Assembly (NCBI RefSeq): GCF_023101765.2
Contig: NC_064239.1
Location: 4,698,001-4,762,000, forward strand
DNA: 64,000 nt
Origin: Spodoptera frugiperda
Lineage: Eukaryota > Arthropoda > Insecta > Lepidoptera > Noctuidae
Direction of reading: 5' to 3'
The first letter of the stretch is position 1; each line of letters starts with the position of its first letter. The position numbers and the translations under genes are program-made. The notes under the pieces were generated by a model. It saw nothing but the letters and a program-made list of their open reading frames with translations. It did no database searches and had not been told where the DNA came from. Shown here in pieces: positions 25,615 through 39,289 of this stretch.

Positions 25615-25939
25615 CTAGTAGTTACATCAACTTTTTTTAAATATTTTTTTCGATTATCGTAACATGCTCGCGAAGAATAAGAAGACTGGCTGTTCTTTGC
25701 AGGGGTTCCAAAATGTCAAATTGTTTGAGTGAACTATGTTATTCAGCTGACATAACGATATCATCAGTTTGTCTCACATAAATCATCTTGGAATCTAAGC
25801 AAGAATAGTGAGTTTCAACTGTTGAAAACGACAACTGTAACTTTGTTTTAGGTACTTGGCGTTGATATTATTTCCCAGTGTGCCCATTGTATTAATGATC
25901 GTAAGTGTACCCACATTGCACCTACTTACTAAGTAGACA

Positions 25940-25966
25940 AATAAATACTATATCATTCAAAATAAA
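25940..25966 (+). terminator. Pcmt poly(A) signals
   Basis: AATAAA occurs at 25940-25945 and 25961-25966, about 80-100 bp before the end of the convergent XPF coding region at 26039, so the two transcripts probably abut or overlap at their 3' ends. Confidence 0.55.
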
Positions 25967-26038
25967 TTATTGTATTATTAACATCATTACTGTATAATAT
26001 TTTATGGTTTGAAAATAAATTATTATTTTACAAAATTA

Positions 26039-29000
26039 TTATTTTCTTTTATTCGGAAATCTTCTCCCTGTGAATTTCTTTTTTCCAAATTTTTCATCTT
26101 TATTTGCATCTGCAGGACTAGGCTTGACATGTAGTATGGAATATAAAGTTGATGCTTCATTTTTGTTCTCAATAATTGCTTGCAGTTCGTCCTGTAAAAA
26201 AGACAATACATAACATTAATAAAATTGGTATTGAGATTTTAAATCGTCACTGTATTGAATTTATTTTTCCAAACATACTTGGGTAAGTGTAATGAGATGG
26301 TCTAATGATATGCCTCTGTCCATGATTCTAGCGATGTTCTTGGAACTGACTCCGGGCAACTTTTGCACGAAATCGTGGACTAGAATGTTGTAGCGCTCAT
26401 AATGCATGTCTTCCGCGGTATTGTCACCACTGAGGGCAAGAGCCTCTTCGACATTTGGATTTTTTCTACCTTGCTGTAACAGGGAAAATTAGGTATAGGT
26501 ATAGCTACAAATAAAAATCAATGGAACAAAGAACTCGCTAAATAATTCAGACATATACATACTTTTAGTTCATAAAACAATTCTGCAGTAGCATAAGGAC
26601 TGGGTGACCACACCAGCTTCAAACGAGGGAAATGTATTGTCAGCAGTTGTAGCTTTTGTTGTATGTCTGCTCCTGATATGTCTGTCGACACCACAAAATG
26701 ACCCTAAAAATGGTTTAAGAATGTGAGAAGTTTATGTTATTTCAGAAAAAAAGTAATAAATATAATCAGTCATAAAATAAGTACCTGCAGATTAAACGGT
26801 TTATTCTGGTCGAATTCAATAAGCAAAATGGGTCGACTGTAGTTTCGACACATCTGCGTACATTGTGTATACAGTCGCCCTGAATTCAGAGATCCAATCA
26901 AATCGGAAATTGATTTCCTTTCAACGCAAATGTCTGGAGTTAGAATATAATCGCCAATCTAGAAAAAAATATTGTTTTTGATATGAATATGCAATTGGAA
27001 TATTTATTTGTAGCAATAAAAATAATATAAGTAAAGTATTATATTTTGTATTTAAATATGCTCACTGCTATAGTGACAGGTTCAATATTGATTCCTTTCT
27101 TGTGCAGTAATGCTGGTAGGTCTGATCGGAACTCTCTCATATCAACAATAACAACTGGCTTTTCTTTTGTCTGATTCTGTCCACCTGAAATGAAGATAAT
27201 TTGTTAATAAAGAAAATTCAAAATGCTTCAGTAATTCGGGTTATAGGAATAAATTACATATATATATAAAAAAAGTCAAGCATTATATTACCAGCTTTTC
27301 TAGTGTCCAAGGTACTGTCATCATGTTCCACATTTAAATTAAAATACTCTTCCGTTTTACCATCTTGATATGATGGGACTACCATAACCTAATAAGATAG
27401 AACAACAGAACATATTATATGAGTATCAAGAACTTACTATATTCAAGAACAATAAAGCTGTAGACTTAGCTATAAAGTGGGAAGAGTGATATAAAGCTCT
27501 TGTGCCAACACACATATTGCACATGGCATATTGGTTCATACAACTCTTACTTACACTCTTTGTTTGAATTAAGAGCTCGAATGCTTGTTTCTCTCTCTTT
27601 AGTGATGTGAGATAGGCTTGTTCTTCAACAGTTTTATCATGTATCATAAAATATACTTTAGTTTTTGGCTCCTCCACCTTCTTACGACATTCAAACAGTT
27701 CTATCTGCCTCACAGCAGCCACGTCGCAGTGATATAAAACTACATATTCAGGACGTAACGCTTCTAATGTTCGTTCTAGAGAAAAATTACAGCCACTCTC
27801 TTTGAATGTTTGTATGCAAATTATAGGTTTTTCAGTTTCAAGTTGTGTGAAATCGAGATTATCCATCTGTAACAAAATTGTTATTGATCGGATTATTATG
27901 TCAGTTTAAATCCAAGTTAAAATACATTATTATTACATAACATACCTGAGAAATTGGTTCAAACATACTTTCATCATTCATCTCAGATTTTGCATCACAC
28001 TGTATAGCAGTTTGTGTTAAAGTTAAAATGTAGTTTGATTTAATTTCATTTACTAATTCTTCTTTATTATCCCCCTCCTCAACTTCATGAGCAATAGGTA
28101 TTTCTTCTTTTGAAACAGGTTTCTGTAGAGATGTGTATTTAGATGTGACAGAATTTATAGTCAGGTCGTTTCTGAATGCCATATAAAATAGATATTTATA
28201 AGGGCCCATTGTAAGGTAATTATTTAATTGGGAACATGTTCTGTTATCTTGACACAGGATTAATATTTTAGTGTTGTTTAGGCTAGCTTTGTTCTTCTTT
28301 ATTTCTTCTGGTATCTCCTTTAACAGCAGATCACTAAGACATTTCCACTTTGGACATGGTTCTGGGTCAAATTCTGAAAGAATATTTTTTTATATATGAT
28401 GATTGAACCAGTTCTTTTTAATTTTTTTAAGAATCAATAAGGTAATATGGTATAAATTGTTAAATTACCTTGCTTATGATTAAATACTCTTCCTCTAGCT
28501 AGCCGGAACAATTGCTCAGCTGACTCCAAAAGGATCCATCCAGAATTCACTCTAGCATATTCTGGAGTGCTGTATTTACTAACCAATGCATGGAATGAAA
28601 CAGCATCATCATGCAGTAAGTTTCTGAAAGTGTAGGATTTATTGGTAAATACCACAGAATTGATTTTAGAGCTAATAACTATGTATATTATATATGTATA
28701 AATAATTTGTATAGTAGTACTTGCTTACACAGTCATACTCCTGAGTACTTTAAGATCTTGAATATATTCTTTAGTTCTTGTACTCAATTGATGCCAAACA
28801 CAGTCCAGCTGTGATTGAAGAATTTTATGAAACTTTTTAGTAATACAGTTTTCTGTTGTTATTTCCTGCAATCAGAAAACAGACATTACAATGTTTTTCA
28901 TCACTTGTATGTAGTCAAGAAGATTCTATGTGTTGATGTCAATATATCAACCAACTCAAATAGACTTTATTACACAGCACTAAGGTTGAACATCAATTAG

Positions 29001-30332
29001 AGAGAATATGTTGATTCAAGTACCTGCATGTCCAAAGTCCTGTTAATACTCTTCAGTTGTTTAACAGTGTAATTAATAATATCAAGTAGACATGTTTGTA
29101 TGTAACTCATGTTGGTAGTGAGGGGTATATGCAACTCCACCACCTCTGCTTGTCTACTCTTAAGATTTTTGATAATTGAGCCATGGAACCTATAGAACAA
29201 TATATTTTTTAAATATTATGTACATAGTAATATATTGTAATTACACTTTTCAGTCACGACAGATCTTATGATGCTATTAAGTATTAGAAAATAAGCATAT
29301 TTCAAAGCAATAATTAGCATTACTAAAATTTTATACACAGCATAATGTGTGAGATGTTGCTTACCTTGGCCATAAAAATAAATCAGTCACAAATAATGCT
29401 CTCATAACTTTCTCAACTTGATTGTAACCAAATGTAAAGGATATGGGCGAGTTTGAGAAAGCTTTTACGAATCCAGTCTGTGAGTAAATATAAAACAATT
29501 AGAAGATAGATATTAAAATAAAATAATGAAGTTGTTTAACTTATATTGGTAAGTATTTGAACGAGGGAGTAAATTAAGTACATGTACCTTATTGCTTTGC
29601 CTATAGAGTCTCAGTGCGAATGCTTCCTGACATGACTCCAGGACTGTATGTGCTCGCAAGACTATAATACCAGTAATGTGTGATATTGGAACACGCTTCT
29701 TCAATAGATCTACTACCAGTATCCGAGTAGAAACCAAATGTATGCCACCTTCTAAATATGCTTTCTCCCTGAAGAAAAATTATATTTAAACCTTTTATTT
29801 AAAAACCAAATCCAGATAGGTGTCCTTATTTAGGTAAATTAGAAATAATTTAGTTCAATATTAAATATGGAAAGTACAGCAAATATATCTATTAGCTCAC
29901 CTTTCAGCTCCTACATTTGGTAATGGTGATAATTGGAACTTTTCATTAAAATATTTTTCTTCATGCTCACTACTGTTCAATACAAAGACTAAGTGCGCAG
30001 GATCTTTATAAATCCATAATAGATTTGAAATTATGTTGTTGTAATTAATTCCTCTGAAAAAAAGGATTTGATAAAAACAAATTTGAAAGTGAAATTAGGA
30101 CCTAATATGTTATTAGAGTACACCTCAACATTATGTTTATTTATTTAAATAAATAAAACTATACATAAATAGAAAACAACAGAGGGAAAAAATTTACATA
30201 CTTTGCCATAATTACCAGAGCGTCTTTCTCAAAGCTATCTACAAATATTTGTTTTTCAAAAGACAATAAAGGATATTTAGTTTCAATATCTTGTCCTTCT
30301 TCAGTTTCGATAGGATCTTTAATTGATGCCAT
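26039..30332 (-). CDS. ERCC4: DNA repair endonuclease XPF / ERCC4 (mei-9)
   Basis: Fifteen exons in consistent phase: 30202-30332, 29901-30053, 29588-29768, 29365-29477, 29024-29189, 28729-28865, 28469-28623, 27946-28373, 27555-27866, 27292-27388, 27066-27184, 26785-26958, 26563-26703, 26279-26473, 26039-26191 (2655 nt, 884 residues; human XPF is 916). XPF with ERCC1 cuts the 5' side of lesions in nucleotide excision repair; mei-9 also resolves meiotic crossovers in flies. The N-terminal half is the degenerate SF2 helicase-like region ([18 protein letters not shown]). The ERCC4 nuclease begins near residue 633 ([14 protein letters not shown]) and has an intact catalytic motif, GDYILTP...VERKSISD, at about 666-683. 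A C-terminal helix-hairpin-helix ([13 protein letters not shown]) follows near 800, for ERCC1 pairing. It ends in a basic tail. Nothing suggests decay. Confidence 0.96.
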
Positions 30333-31429
30333 TCTTGATTGAGTAAAATATTAAATTTTAAGTGATTTATTGTGAAATTGTATTTTCCTATATCAGTTTA
30401 TATTTTTAAATTATTATAAATTTCTTCATACACTTAAATACGAAGCACTTTACTTCAATAATTCAAAATAGTAATATTATTTCAATTTCAAATATAACTA
30501 CCCTACTACTTCTATCAATCAATCACATTCCCCTTTTTTTTTCAGGTTTTTTCTTGATCCATTCCTGACATTTCGTTGAGTAACATCAAAGTTGACGTTT
30601 TCATAATCAAGGTGTTGATAAAAGGTTTTTCAACGAAGACAGAGAATAATTTATAATTCTCCATAGGATATTAATATGATCGTGTTAATATGATTCTCTG
30701 TCTGCATTTTTAAAGACCTTGTTAAAAAATATATTTCGTTTTTGTTATTTTCATTAAAGTTTTCATTAAAGAGAACGTAGTATCTGTGTCGAAATAATAA
30801 AAAATAGTTGTTGGAGTTTATGGTTAAAGCGGAAATGACGTTCCAGTGGTACCATAGCCAAGTTTTAGGGTTTCCAATTTAAAAGTATCTACCCAAATTA
30901 ATGGGTAAAATGTTGCTTATTATTTTGTTATTGTAATTATGGTCACAATGTATCTAACAAACCTACAATAGTTAAAAAAACTGTATTTTTTATTCTAAAA
31001 CCTGTTTCTAAGTGTGTTGCACTTAGACAAACATTTTCCTGAAAACCACATCAAAATCGATTTAGCTGAATGCGAGATGATCGCTACCACACATACATAA
31101 TTATACATACAAATGTAGGTTAAACTAAAGCTTTTTTACTTTTTAATTAAGAAAAAAACTTGGGGTAAATTTTGATGAGAGTTGGTAACACTTCAACCGC
31201 GATCGCCATTTTTCTCAAACGTCACTGCGCTGCCTCTGCTTGCGTTGCGTGAGTTAGTCGGTGACTCGGTCGGTGACGCGTTGTTTTAATTAAATTTAAT
31301 AACGGTAATTAAAAATAAAAATCTTCTACTTAACAGTGTTAGCAGTAGGTACGTATAATTTTTTCGTCAAAGTAAACTCTAGTTTTTTATTACCTACTTA
31401 TCTCACGATTTCACGCATTTTTTTCGTAG
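30333..31429. other. Divergent upstream region of XPF and NonA
   Basis: The two start codons are 1.1 kb apart and point away from each other. A GC-richer stretch at 31195-31290 (GTCACTGCGCTGCCTCTGC, then repeated GTCGGTGAC) is the likely NonA promoter and 5' UTR exon; it must splice to the acceptor TTTCGTAG at 31429. About 30985-31110 resembles the 3' tail of an interspersed element (ATCAAAATCGATTTAGCTGA then CACACATACATAATTATACA). Confidence 0.4.
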
Positions 31430-31430
31430 A

Positions 31431-34400
31431 ATGCAAATGCAAGCCATGAATCAATTCGGCAATCGTGGTTTTGGTGGTCCACCTCAACCTCAAAGACAGG
31501 GCCGTCGTGGTCATCATCGTGGAGGCTTCCGCAATACGAGATTTGATCACAATATGCACAATGCGCAAAGGAATATGAATCACGGTCAAGGAGGTCAACG
31601 GCCTAATGAGGTATGTATGATTGTACTATCAGTATTGATATTGATAGTGTTAAAATAGTTTCAAGCGGTTAATTAGTTGGAATTTTGCGTAAAAAAATCA
31701 ACATACAGCAACGTAGTAACTAAAATAAATGATTCTTCGTAAAGTGGGTGACGGTGGCGAGTTACCGACGCCATTTTGTTCTGTTTTAGCTAGACACCTC
31801 GGTATTATTGATTACAGGGCTTCAGGATAGATTGTGTACATTTTCCAGCAAACATTAACTTCTCAATTTCAATGTTCATCTTTGGGTATCATATACTCTA
31901 ATATGTAGTTGTTTGCCCTATTTTGTATAACATGGCATTTATTTCTTTCACTTTCGATGTTCCCAAAGTACATAGGTAAGGTAATTAATTTGTATTAGTT
32001 ATTGATTTATACAGGCGCTGCGCTAAAAATCTCGCTTGTTTCTGCACTCCTGTTAGTTTATGATTGATTACTTAATTTAAAATGAAAATATTTTAGGTTA
32101 ATAAACCAGCTCAACCTGCTGCGAAACCTCAACAACAAAACCAGGCTCAAGTTAAGGCCCAACCACCTCAACAACAACAACAACAGCCCCAACAGCAGCC
32201 TAAACCTGAAGTGCAGCAAACACCCGCACCTCAGGCCCAGCCCCCCAAGCAACAGACTCCTCAGCAGCCTCAAGCCAAACCTCAGCAGCAACCCCAGCAG
32301 CAGCAGCAGCAACAGCAACAACAACAGAAGCCTGCTCCTGTTGCTCAACCAAAGAATGACTCACAGGATCAAGTGGATAAATCAATCAATGTTGAGCAGA
32401 AGCCACAAAACCAACACAATAATCAAAATCAACAACAAAGGGTAAGTTAACTGGTCTTTCATACTATGCACCTAGTATATCTTTCATTGTATTGGTATAG
32501 AATTATAATTTTCTATCCTCATGGTCTTTTTGGCTCAACTCATGGTCTTTTTATTCTCAGAACCTTAATGGCAACTTTGGAGGCAACAAGCAACAGGGTG
32601 GTTGGGGAGGCCAAGGAAATCAAGGCAACAAACAGGGTGGCAACTTTGGACAAGGCAATAAACCATTTGGTGGTCCTAAACAAGGTGGTCCTGGTGGACC
32701 TCCTCGCAATCAACGTCAAAATATGCGAGGACCTCAGCAGGATGGAGGAAAACCAGTGCAAAGGGAGGTTAGTAATAAGTTAATGATAATGTTCTTTAGT
32801 GATTTACTAATTTAATTACTGAGAAGTGATTGTTAATAATGAAGAATTCTAATGATGATATTAATTTCAGGAACATATGTTGGCAAACAAACTTAAAGAT
32901 TTGATGGGTCCCTTGATGGATTTGCCTCCAATTGATCAAACCGAAGTGAAGTTTAATGGAAGAAGTAGGTTGTACATTGGTAATCTCACTGGTGATGTCA
33001 CTGAAGATGAAATTACCAGCCTGTTCGCACCCTTTGGTGAAACAGCAGAGCTATTCCTTAATAAAGAGAAAAACTTTGGATTCATTAAAATGGTAAGATT
33101 GGCACATTTGACATTACAAATACAACTAGATAACTATGCTATGAAAATATATAAAAAGTTACTATACAAGATTAAAGGAATTGATAAATACATTTTTAAT
33201 GTTAACAATTGTTACTTATTCTTTATTTTTTTGTAGGACTACAGGGTCAATGCTGAGAGGGCAAAGAGGGAATTAGATGGAAAAATGAGAAATGGAAGAA
33301 CACTACGAGTAAGATTTGCTCCTCACAACAGTGCTGTCAGGGTGAAAAATCTCCCACCATTTGTATCAAATGAACTTTTGTACCGTGCATTTGAGATATT
33401 TGGGAAAATTGAGAGGGCATATGTACGAGTAGATGAAAGAGGGAAGACACTTGGAGAAGGAGTTGTAGAATTTGCACGTAAACCTAGTGCATTAGCTGCC
33501 ATTCGTAATTGCACTGAGAAATGTTTCTTCTTGACTTCGTAAGTTTTATTTATTTCAGTGTAAACCATTTATGAATATTTTAGTCTAATTGTGGATGGTT
33601 TTTATTATTGATTAAATATTTTTCTTTTAGATCTCTGCGTCCAGTTATTGTGGAAAGCTTTGAGGAGCCTGATGAGTTTGATGGCTACCCAGAAAAGAAC
33701 CTGCCCAAAAAGCACCCTGAATTCCTACGTGCCCGTGAGCTTGGACCAAGATTCTCAGAGCCTAGTAGCTTTGAACATGAGTATGGTACAAGGTGGAAGC
33801 AGTTGCATGAGCTTCACCGCCAAAAAGAGGAGGCACTCAAAAAGGAATTAGCTGCAGAAGAAGAGAAATTAGAAGCTCAGATGGAGTATGCAAAGTAAGT
33901 ATTATAATTTTTAATGTATCAAATAAAACTAAACATTAGGTGGACAGAAGTGTTAATAGTAAAGTGTATGTAGATATGAGCACGAGACTGAGCTGCTCCG
34001 CGAGCAGTTGCGGCAGCGCGAACAAGACCGCGAGCGTCAGAAGCGCAGCTGGGAGCTGGCGGAGCGCGCGGCCGACGAGCGCCGCGACGCCGAGCGCCTG
34101 CAGCTGCTGCGCCAGGAGGAGGAGCTCGCGCAGCGCATGCGCCAGCAGGACGACGAGCTGCGCCGCCGCCAACAGGAGAACACACTTTTCGTGCAGGTGC
34201 CTACCTCATTATTATCAAAATATCTCATTATCGTTGGTTAAATGGCAACAAATAGTGTATTTTATTATTTCATCAATTTTATTTTACATGTTGATAATTT
34301 TTTACTACATGAGTTGTTTAATTTTCTGTTATTTAAAACTACTTGTCACTAAAAAAACTAAAAGCAACTGTAAAGGAGATTACAGAAAATTATTTAAAAT

Positions 34401-37400
34401 ATGTAAAATTTTGCCGATTACTTTAAAACATAAATATCTTTTATTAGTTAACCACCATGGAACCCAAGAACATACCTTAACTTATGTGAACAACACTCTT
34501 AACACACGATCTATGGCTGCTGGTAGATTCAATGTACCCAGAGTCACCAATTACTATGGTGACAGGACACTAAACAAGAGAATACCTTACCTATTAAACA
34601 ATCTGCCAGCAGACATAAGGAGTGAAGCAAAATTAATTAGATTTAAACGTAAATTAAAATTATATTATTTAGACACTTTTAATTTGTAAAAACATATATT
34701 ATTAACATAGAGATTCAGCGACCCCACAGTCAAACTATTAAAACGGTTTTGTGGGGCTTATTATATTGTAATGTAATTATATGGAAATTGAATAAATAAA
34801 TAAATAATAAATAATCTATTTAACAGGCACAACGTTTGAACTCAATGCTGGATCGCCAAGAGCAAGGCATGTTTGACCAGCAACAGCCAATGGTAAGTTT
34901 ATATTTTAATTGAAATTTCTAGTGTCAAATTCTCAGGATACTTATAATATGAGATTTGTGCCATAATTATGTCAACATAATATCTTGCCATTTATTGCCA
35001 AGAATTTTTATCCACGAAACATGAATATTTTTTTTAATATGCTCTATAACAATGATAATAGGCAACAATTAATTTTTGTTCTCAAACTATTTTGCGACTA
35101 CTTAAAGAACTGATATTATAATGAAGTAATTTTTTATTAAGTTTGAATAACATAATTATAGTAAGAAATATTTTCAAAGATAAGTCAAAATTATACATCA
35201 ATACTCTTATAATATAAACAACTACAATGAAATTTACTCTAGCAACATGAACCTTGATATACCTGAAATCATCTGACCCTCTGCTTTGCAGAATGCGCAC
35301 AGGAAAGCAAACATACTGAAACTATCAATTGACATTTCATTTTCGACATATTTTAAACCAGTATTTACTAAGGCACAAAATTTTCGCGACTGTTCGTGTT
35401 TTCATTGTTATGTGATGACGGCATCACGCGACAAGGGAAATACGCTTTTAGGTTTCTCTGACTTATTATTAACTATTACTGTAATGTAGACCACACGTCA
35501 ACATTACTTGGTGAATACCAAGCAATACCAATAAGCGGCTTGAAAGAATTCTCAAACGACTGAAGTAAATGTCCGTCCCGTAAAAGAACGAACCTCTAAA
35601 CATCTGTGTAACTATGAAACTGCGTTGATCGTAACAAAATTACGGAAATTAGGAAACAAATGTTACCTAAATCGACAATATTAACGTATAAAATATTACT
35701 ACATTTACAGTACAATAATATATTCATAGACTAATAATAATATTTAATAAACTGGGTACTAGCTTTTGTTAATTTATATACTATGCTCAACCTGATAGCA
35801 ATAAATTTAATTAATTGAAAATTGAAGATAATAATATCTCGATCATATTTAGAACGTCAAACGCCACGTTTTCCACTGCGACTAATGGTGAGCAAAAGAA
35901 TTTCATGGGTTGTGCATAGAAAACCTTTAAAAGTAGTGTAACTTCAAAGAAAAATATGAAGACTACATTGATATTAATAGTGGGTAATCACTGAGATTAA
36001 ATTCCAATATATTGCCCTACTTGTCAATTTTATAGATGTAGATTCTAATCGATTCTATTTTCGAATCGAATAATACAAATATTTACGTTAGAAGACAAAA
36101 CAACAGTCGTCAGTGGATAACTGATAAGAATTCTACACAAAATTTTGGGTTGCTGCACAAAAGATATTTGAATAATAATTATTATCTTCTTTTCATTTGG
36201 AGATTATACACAATTACACAGACACATTGAACAGAATCACCTCTTTTAAATATGTCTGTCTGGTTCAATCTTCAACATTTAAGAGGTATAGCTAACTAAT
36301 GTATGAGATTTAAATTAAAAAAGCTTTTATATATTGGTTTCTCTTAAATCAGGAATCTATTTCCAGTTCATAACTTTACAACTTAAATGTATTAAAACTA
36401 CATTCATTCTCTACATTTTTTGAAAGTGTTTATGTACGTTTTATATTTGCTGTATTCATATTGATCAGGACGACGATTTTATGTTCAAATATAAAAAAAA
36501 ATATTTTATAACAATTTCTTATAAACGAAAGTTATGAGACAATTGATATCATATCAGTCATAAGACATCCATCAGCCAGTCACGTCTTCTTTGAAATAAT
36601 TACTTTCATCAAACTTGTAAACAAGCTTGTGTAATAAACAATACTCTGAGATGACTATGTAGAAAAAAAAAATACACGACAGTTCTTGGCGTGTCTCGTT
36701 AACTATTAAATAGCATCATTGTCTGTTACATTTATTTTGGTATGATTTTTTTTGTCATACAATCAAAGATGTTTCAGAATGATACGGAGCCCATACCAGG
36801 TTTATTTGTGTACCGTTTTGTAATGTAATATTTTTATATTTTTAAATGATTTTCTCAAATTAATTCAGTTAAAGAGAGTAACACAAGAAATCTGGTAAAT
36901 GAGCAACACATTGACATTTTGACATTTACATTTGATTGATGTGCCTATTCTATCAAGTTGGAACGAGGCCCCATTTGTCCGTTTCGCTGCGTTCCATCGT
37001 CGCATCGTCACTGCAGTCTCTTTTTCCATATTTATATGACGTGCCCCGTTACACCGTTGTTTCGTCGCGACGCAACGGACGAATGGAACCGGGGCCTTAG
37101 AGCAGTTAGAATTATCATTATAAATGTCAGACATCATATTATGCCCAATTATAACTGTTAAAGTGGTAACAGTTATTTTTGCCCTACAACTTAGGGTTAT
37201 CGCAATAAAAAACTATCCAAATTAACATTTATCTAGGTACACCTGTACTCTTCTTCAAATAATTATTTCTTATGAAAATTGTGTTGGCCTTGGCTTTAGT
37301 GCTGGCCCAAAAAAACATCTCCTTTATAATATAATAAACAGGACAAATTGACTTAATGTTAAAAAATATTATGTAAAGTTTTGCTAATTAGCTCTCGGAA

Positions 37401-37758
37401 ATTTTGGTCCCTAGTAAATACTTCGAACATTATCACGAACGTCAGTGCTATACGAATGATATTATTTATTATTGACTTACGGTTCGCTTGCGGTTCATTT
37501 AACAGTAAAAGAGCAAAAGTGAAGTTTATACTTCATACTTCGTCAGTTCATCGTAGACCAAGTTGGTAATTTTTTGAAATACACTTTATTCCTTTAGTGA
37601 AATTCTATTAGAAAGTATTGTGATTGCTTACTTAGGATGGAGGCTACAGAGACCAGTACGACATGCCCCGTGGGAGTTATGATGACATGCCGCCAAATCG
37701 CGGTTGGGAAGGACCGCGCCAAATGGACGATTACCCTAACAAACGTCGCCGTTTTTAA
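31431..37758 (+). CDS. nonA: NonA/NONO-type DBHS RNA-binding protein
   Basis: Nine coding exons: 31431-31610, 32097-32441, 32561-32767, 32871-33092, 33237-33538, 33631-33894, 33974-34196, 34827-34892, 37636-37758 (1932 nt, 643 residues). The ATG lies one base after an acceptor, so a non-coding first exon precedes it. The N-terminus is Gln/Gly rich (polyQ in exon 2, GGN repeats in exon 3). RRM1 covers about 277-345 (RLYIGNL; NFGFIKMD), RRM2 about 351-418 (AVRVKNLPPF; GEGVVEFARKP). Then come the NOPS segment (RPVIVESFEEPDEFDGYPEK) and a long charged coiled coil. The protein ends in NKRRRF, a probable nuclear signal. DBHS proteins dimerise through NOPS and coiled coil and act in nuclear RNA processing and retention; fly NonA affects vision and song. 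Exon 7 is much more GC-rich than its neighbours. Confidence 0.96.
34240..34820 (+). mobile_element. 5'-truncated non-LTR retrotransposon in nonA intron 7
   Basis: A same-strand frame ending at 34689 carries a reverse-transcriptase C-terminal tail: NTRSMAAGRFNVPRVTNYYG, then IPYLLNNLPADIRSE and FKRKLKLYYL. This is the usual end of Jockey/CR1-type second open reading frames. It is followed by a short 3' UTR and a simple AAATA-type tail (34788-34817), the mark of target-primed insertion. The 5' edge is approximate. It lies entirely within intron 7 and does not touch the NonA exons. Confidence 0.75.
34893..37635 (+). other. NonA intron 8
   Basis: A 2.7-kb intron separates the last two coding exons. 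Apart from the inverted-repeat element at 36955-37103 I see no coding exon or recognisable repeat. Confidence 0.6.
36955..37103. repeat. Imperfect inverted-repeat element in nonA intron 8
   Basis: GGCCCCATTTGTCCGTTTCG near 36966 is mirrored by CGCAACGGACGAATGG...GGGGCC near 37073-37096, giving GC-rich inverted ends about 40 bp long in an AT-rich intron. Likely a MITE. Confidence 0.5.
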
Positions 37759-37845
37759 AACTGCTCTTAAGAGCAAATAGTGTGTAAATCCGTGTTTCCG
37801 ACTGTGGAGCATTTTATACTGTTTCGTGGTCGTTGGTTGGGTGCA

Positions 37846-37851
37846 AATAAA
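37846..37851 (+). terminator. NonA proximal poly(A) signal
   Basis: AATAAA lies 88 nt after the NonA stop codon. Further AATAAA copies near 38440 and 38540 could give longer 3' UTRs. Confidence 0.5.
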
Positions 37852-39289
37852 GGGAAATTGACAAAATTATTAGGTGAAAACGTATGAGGGCAAATGTCGG
37901 TTTGTATACAAACTTATGGACCGGCCAGTGTTATTCGTTACGTTTTAATTTAAAATTTTAATTATAAAAATATATCTGCGCGATTTCATTACAGGAAGCG
38001 CCAAATTATGAACCCATTATTTGTCCTAACCAAAGGCTTTAAATTATTATCACATAATTTTTTAAATAATAAACTCACCGTAGTAATAAATTACGTTAGG
38101 CATTACTTTTAAGTCTGCTAATAACGAGGTACCTCGTTTTTTACTGTTTCGACATCAGTGTGAATTACAAAAATGTTTATTCCACTAGAGAGACAGCTAT
38201 TATCACATTGATCATTGGTCGAGTTAATAGTCAACTCACGGCTTTAAATATTTTCTTATACCTTTTGTATAATTGTATCTCCATTATACAATTAAATGAA
38301 TTTATATTAAATTGACAAATTATAATGGTAACATTCCTGATATTGCACCACACCAGTATATAATTAGATACTTCATTATGATAGCATTAAATGTGAAAAT
38401 TATGTTTATCCCTGGTACCAAGGGTTAATAAATAATAATGATGCTGAATCACTAGATATCACTTGTAAAATTCAACACAAGTGGTTTAGTATAATAAAAG
38501 GTACCTTTAATCGTTTTGTAAACACAATATTATCCTGAATAAAAAAATACTATTTGTTTATGAATTACCTTTATCTAAATTTCCTGATCACCAGAATAGG
38601 TTTAGCATCTCTAATAGTACCTGGATTAAATGGTACGATTTATTTGTATTCCCAGAATGGACCCTAAAGAACCCTCAGTTCTGTAATGTTTCATGTATTA
38701 TGTATTAGACTTAAATATATATATGCTTTTACTATCTATACTGGAGGCATATTGAGGTGCTCTCTACCTCTTCTACTGCCACCATTGCAATATCATAAAG
38801 TGGCATCAGTTAATGATTACTGAGAATAAAAGCCAATAATTATATTTATAACTTTGAGCATAGTGAATTGAGTGTGAAGAGATTATTTAAACATTTGGTA
38901 AATTAGTTATTTTTAACGTCTTGAATAAAAAAAATATAGTAAAATATTTTTGAATTCTTATTTCCAAATAACCCTGTCGATTTCTACATTTATCAACTAA
39001 ATTGATCTTCTGTGGAGATATACTCCCTCTATATTTTGTAATTTGAAATGAATTTAAAATTTATTATTATTTTTGTAAACAGTGTTAAGGCTAATTAGTG
39101 AAGCCTCTCTCTCTCTCTTATTTTTCCATAATTGGTAAGACATGCAATGCAAGATGCATTCTGTTAAACAATTTATTAGTTTACTTAAAACCATATTGTG
39201 CCCTCTCATCACAGCAGCTGGGTGACCGGTTGTTGTGCAGTATTGCGCAAATTATTATTAAAAAAAAACATTGCATGGAGTTTAGAAAT

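Noticed and set aside
32058..32348. Leu/Arg-rich minus-strand frame
   Set aside because: Antisense of the polyglutamine part of nonA exon 2.
33940..34689. A 249-codon plus-strand frame
   Set aside because: A chance join of the wrong frame of nonA exon 7 with the retrotransposon fragment in intron 7; it has no coherent protein.
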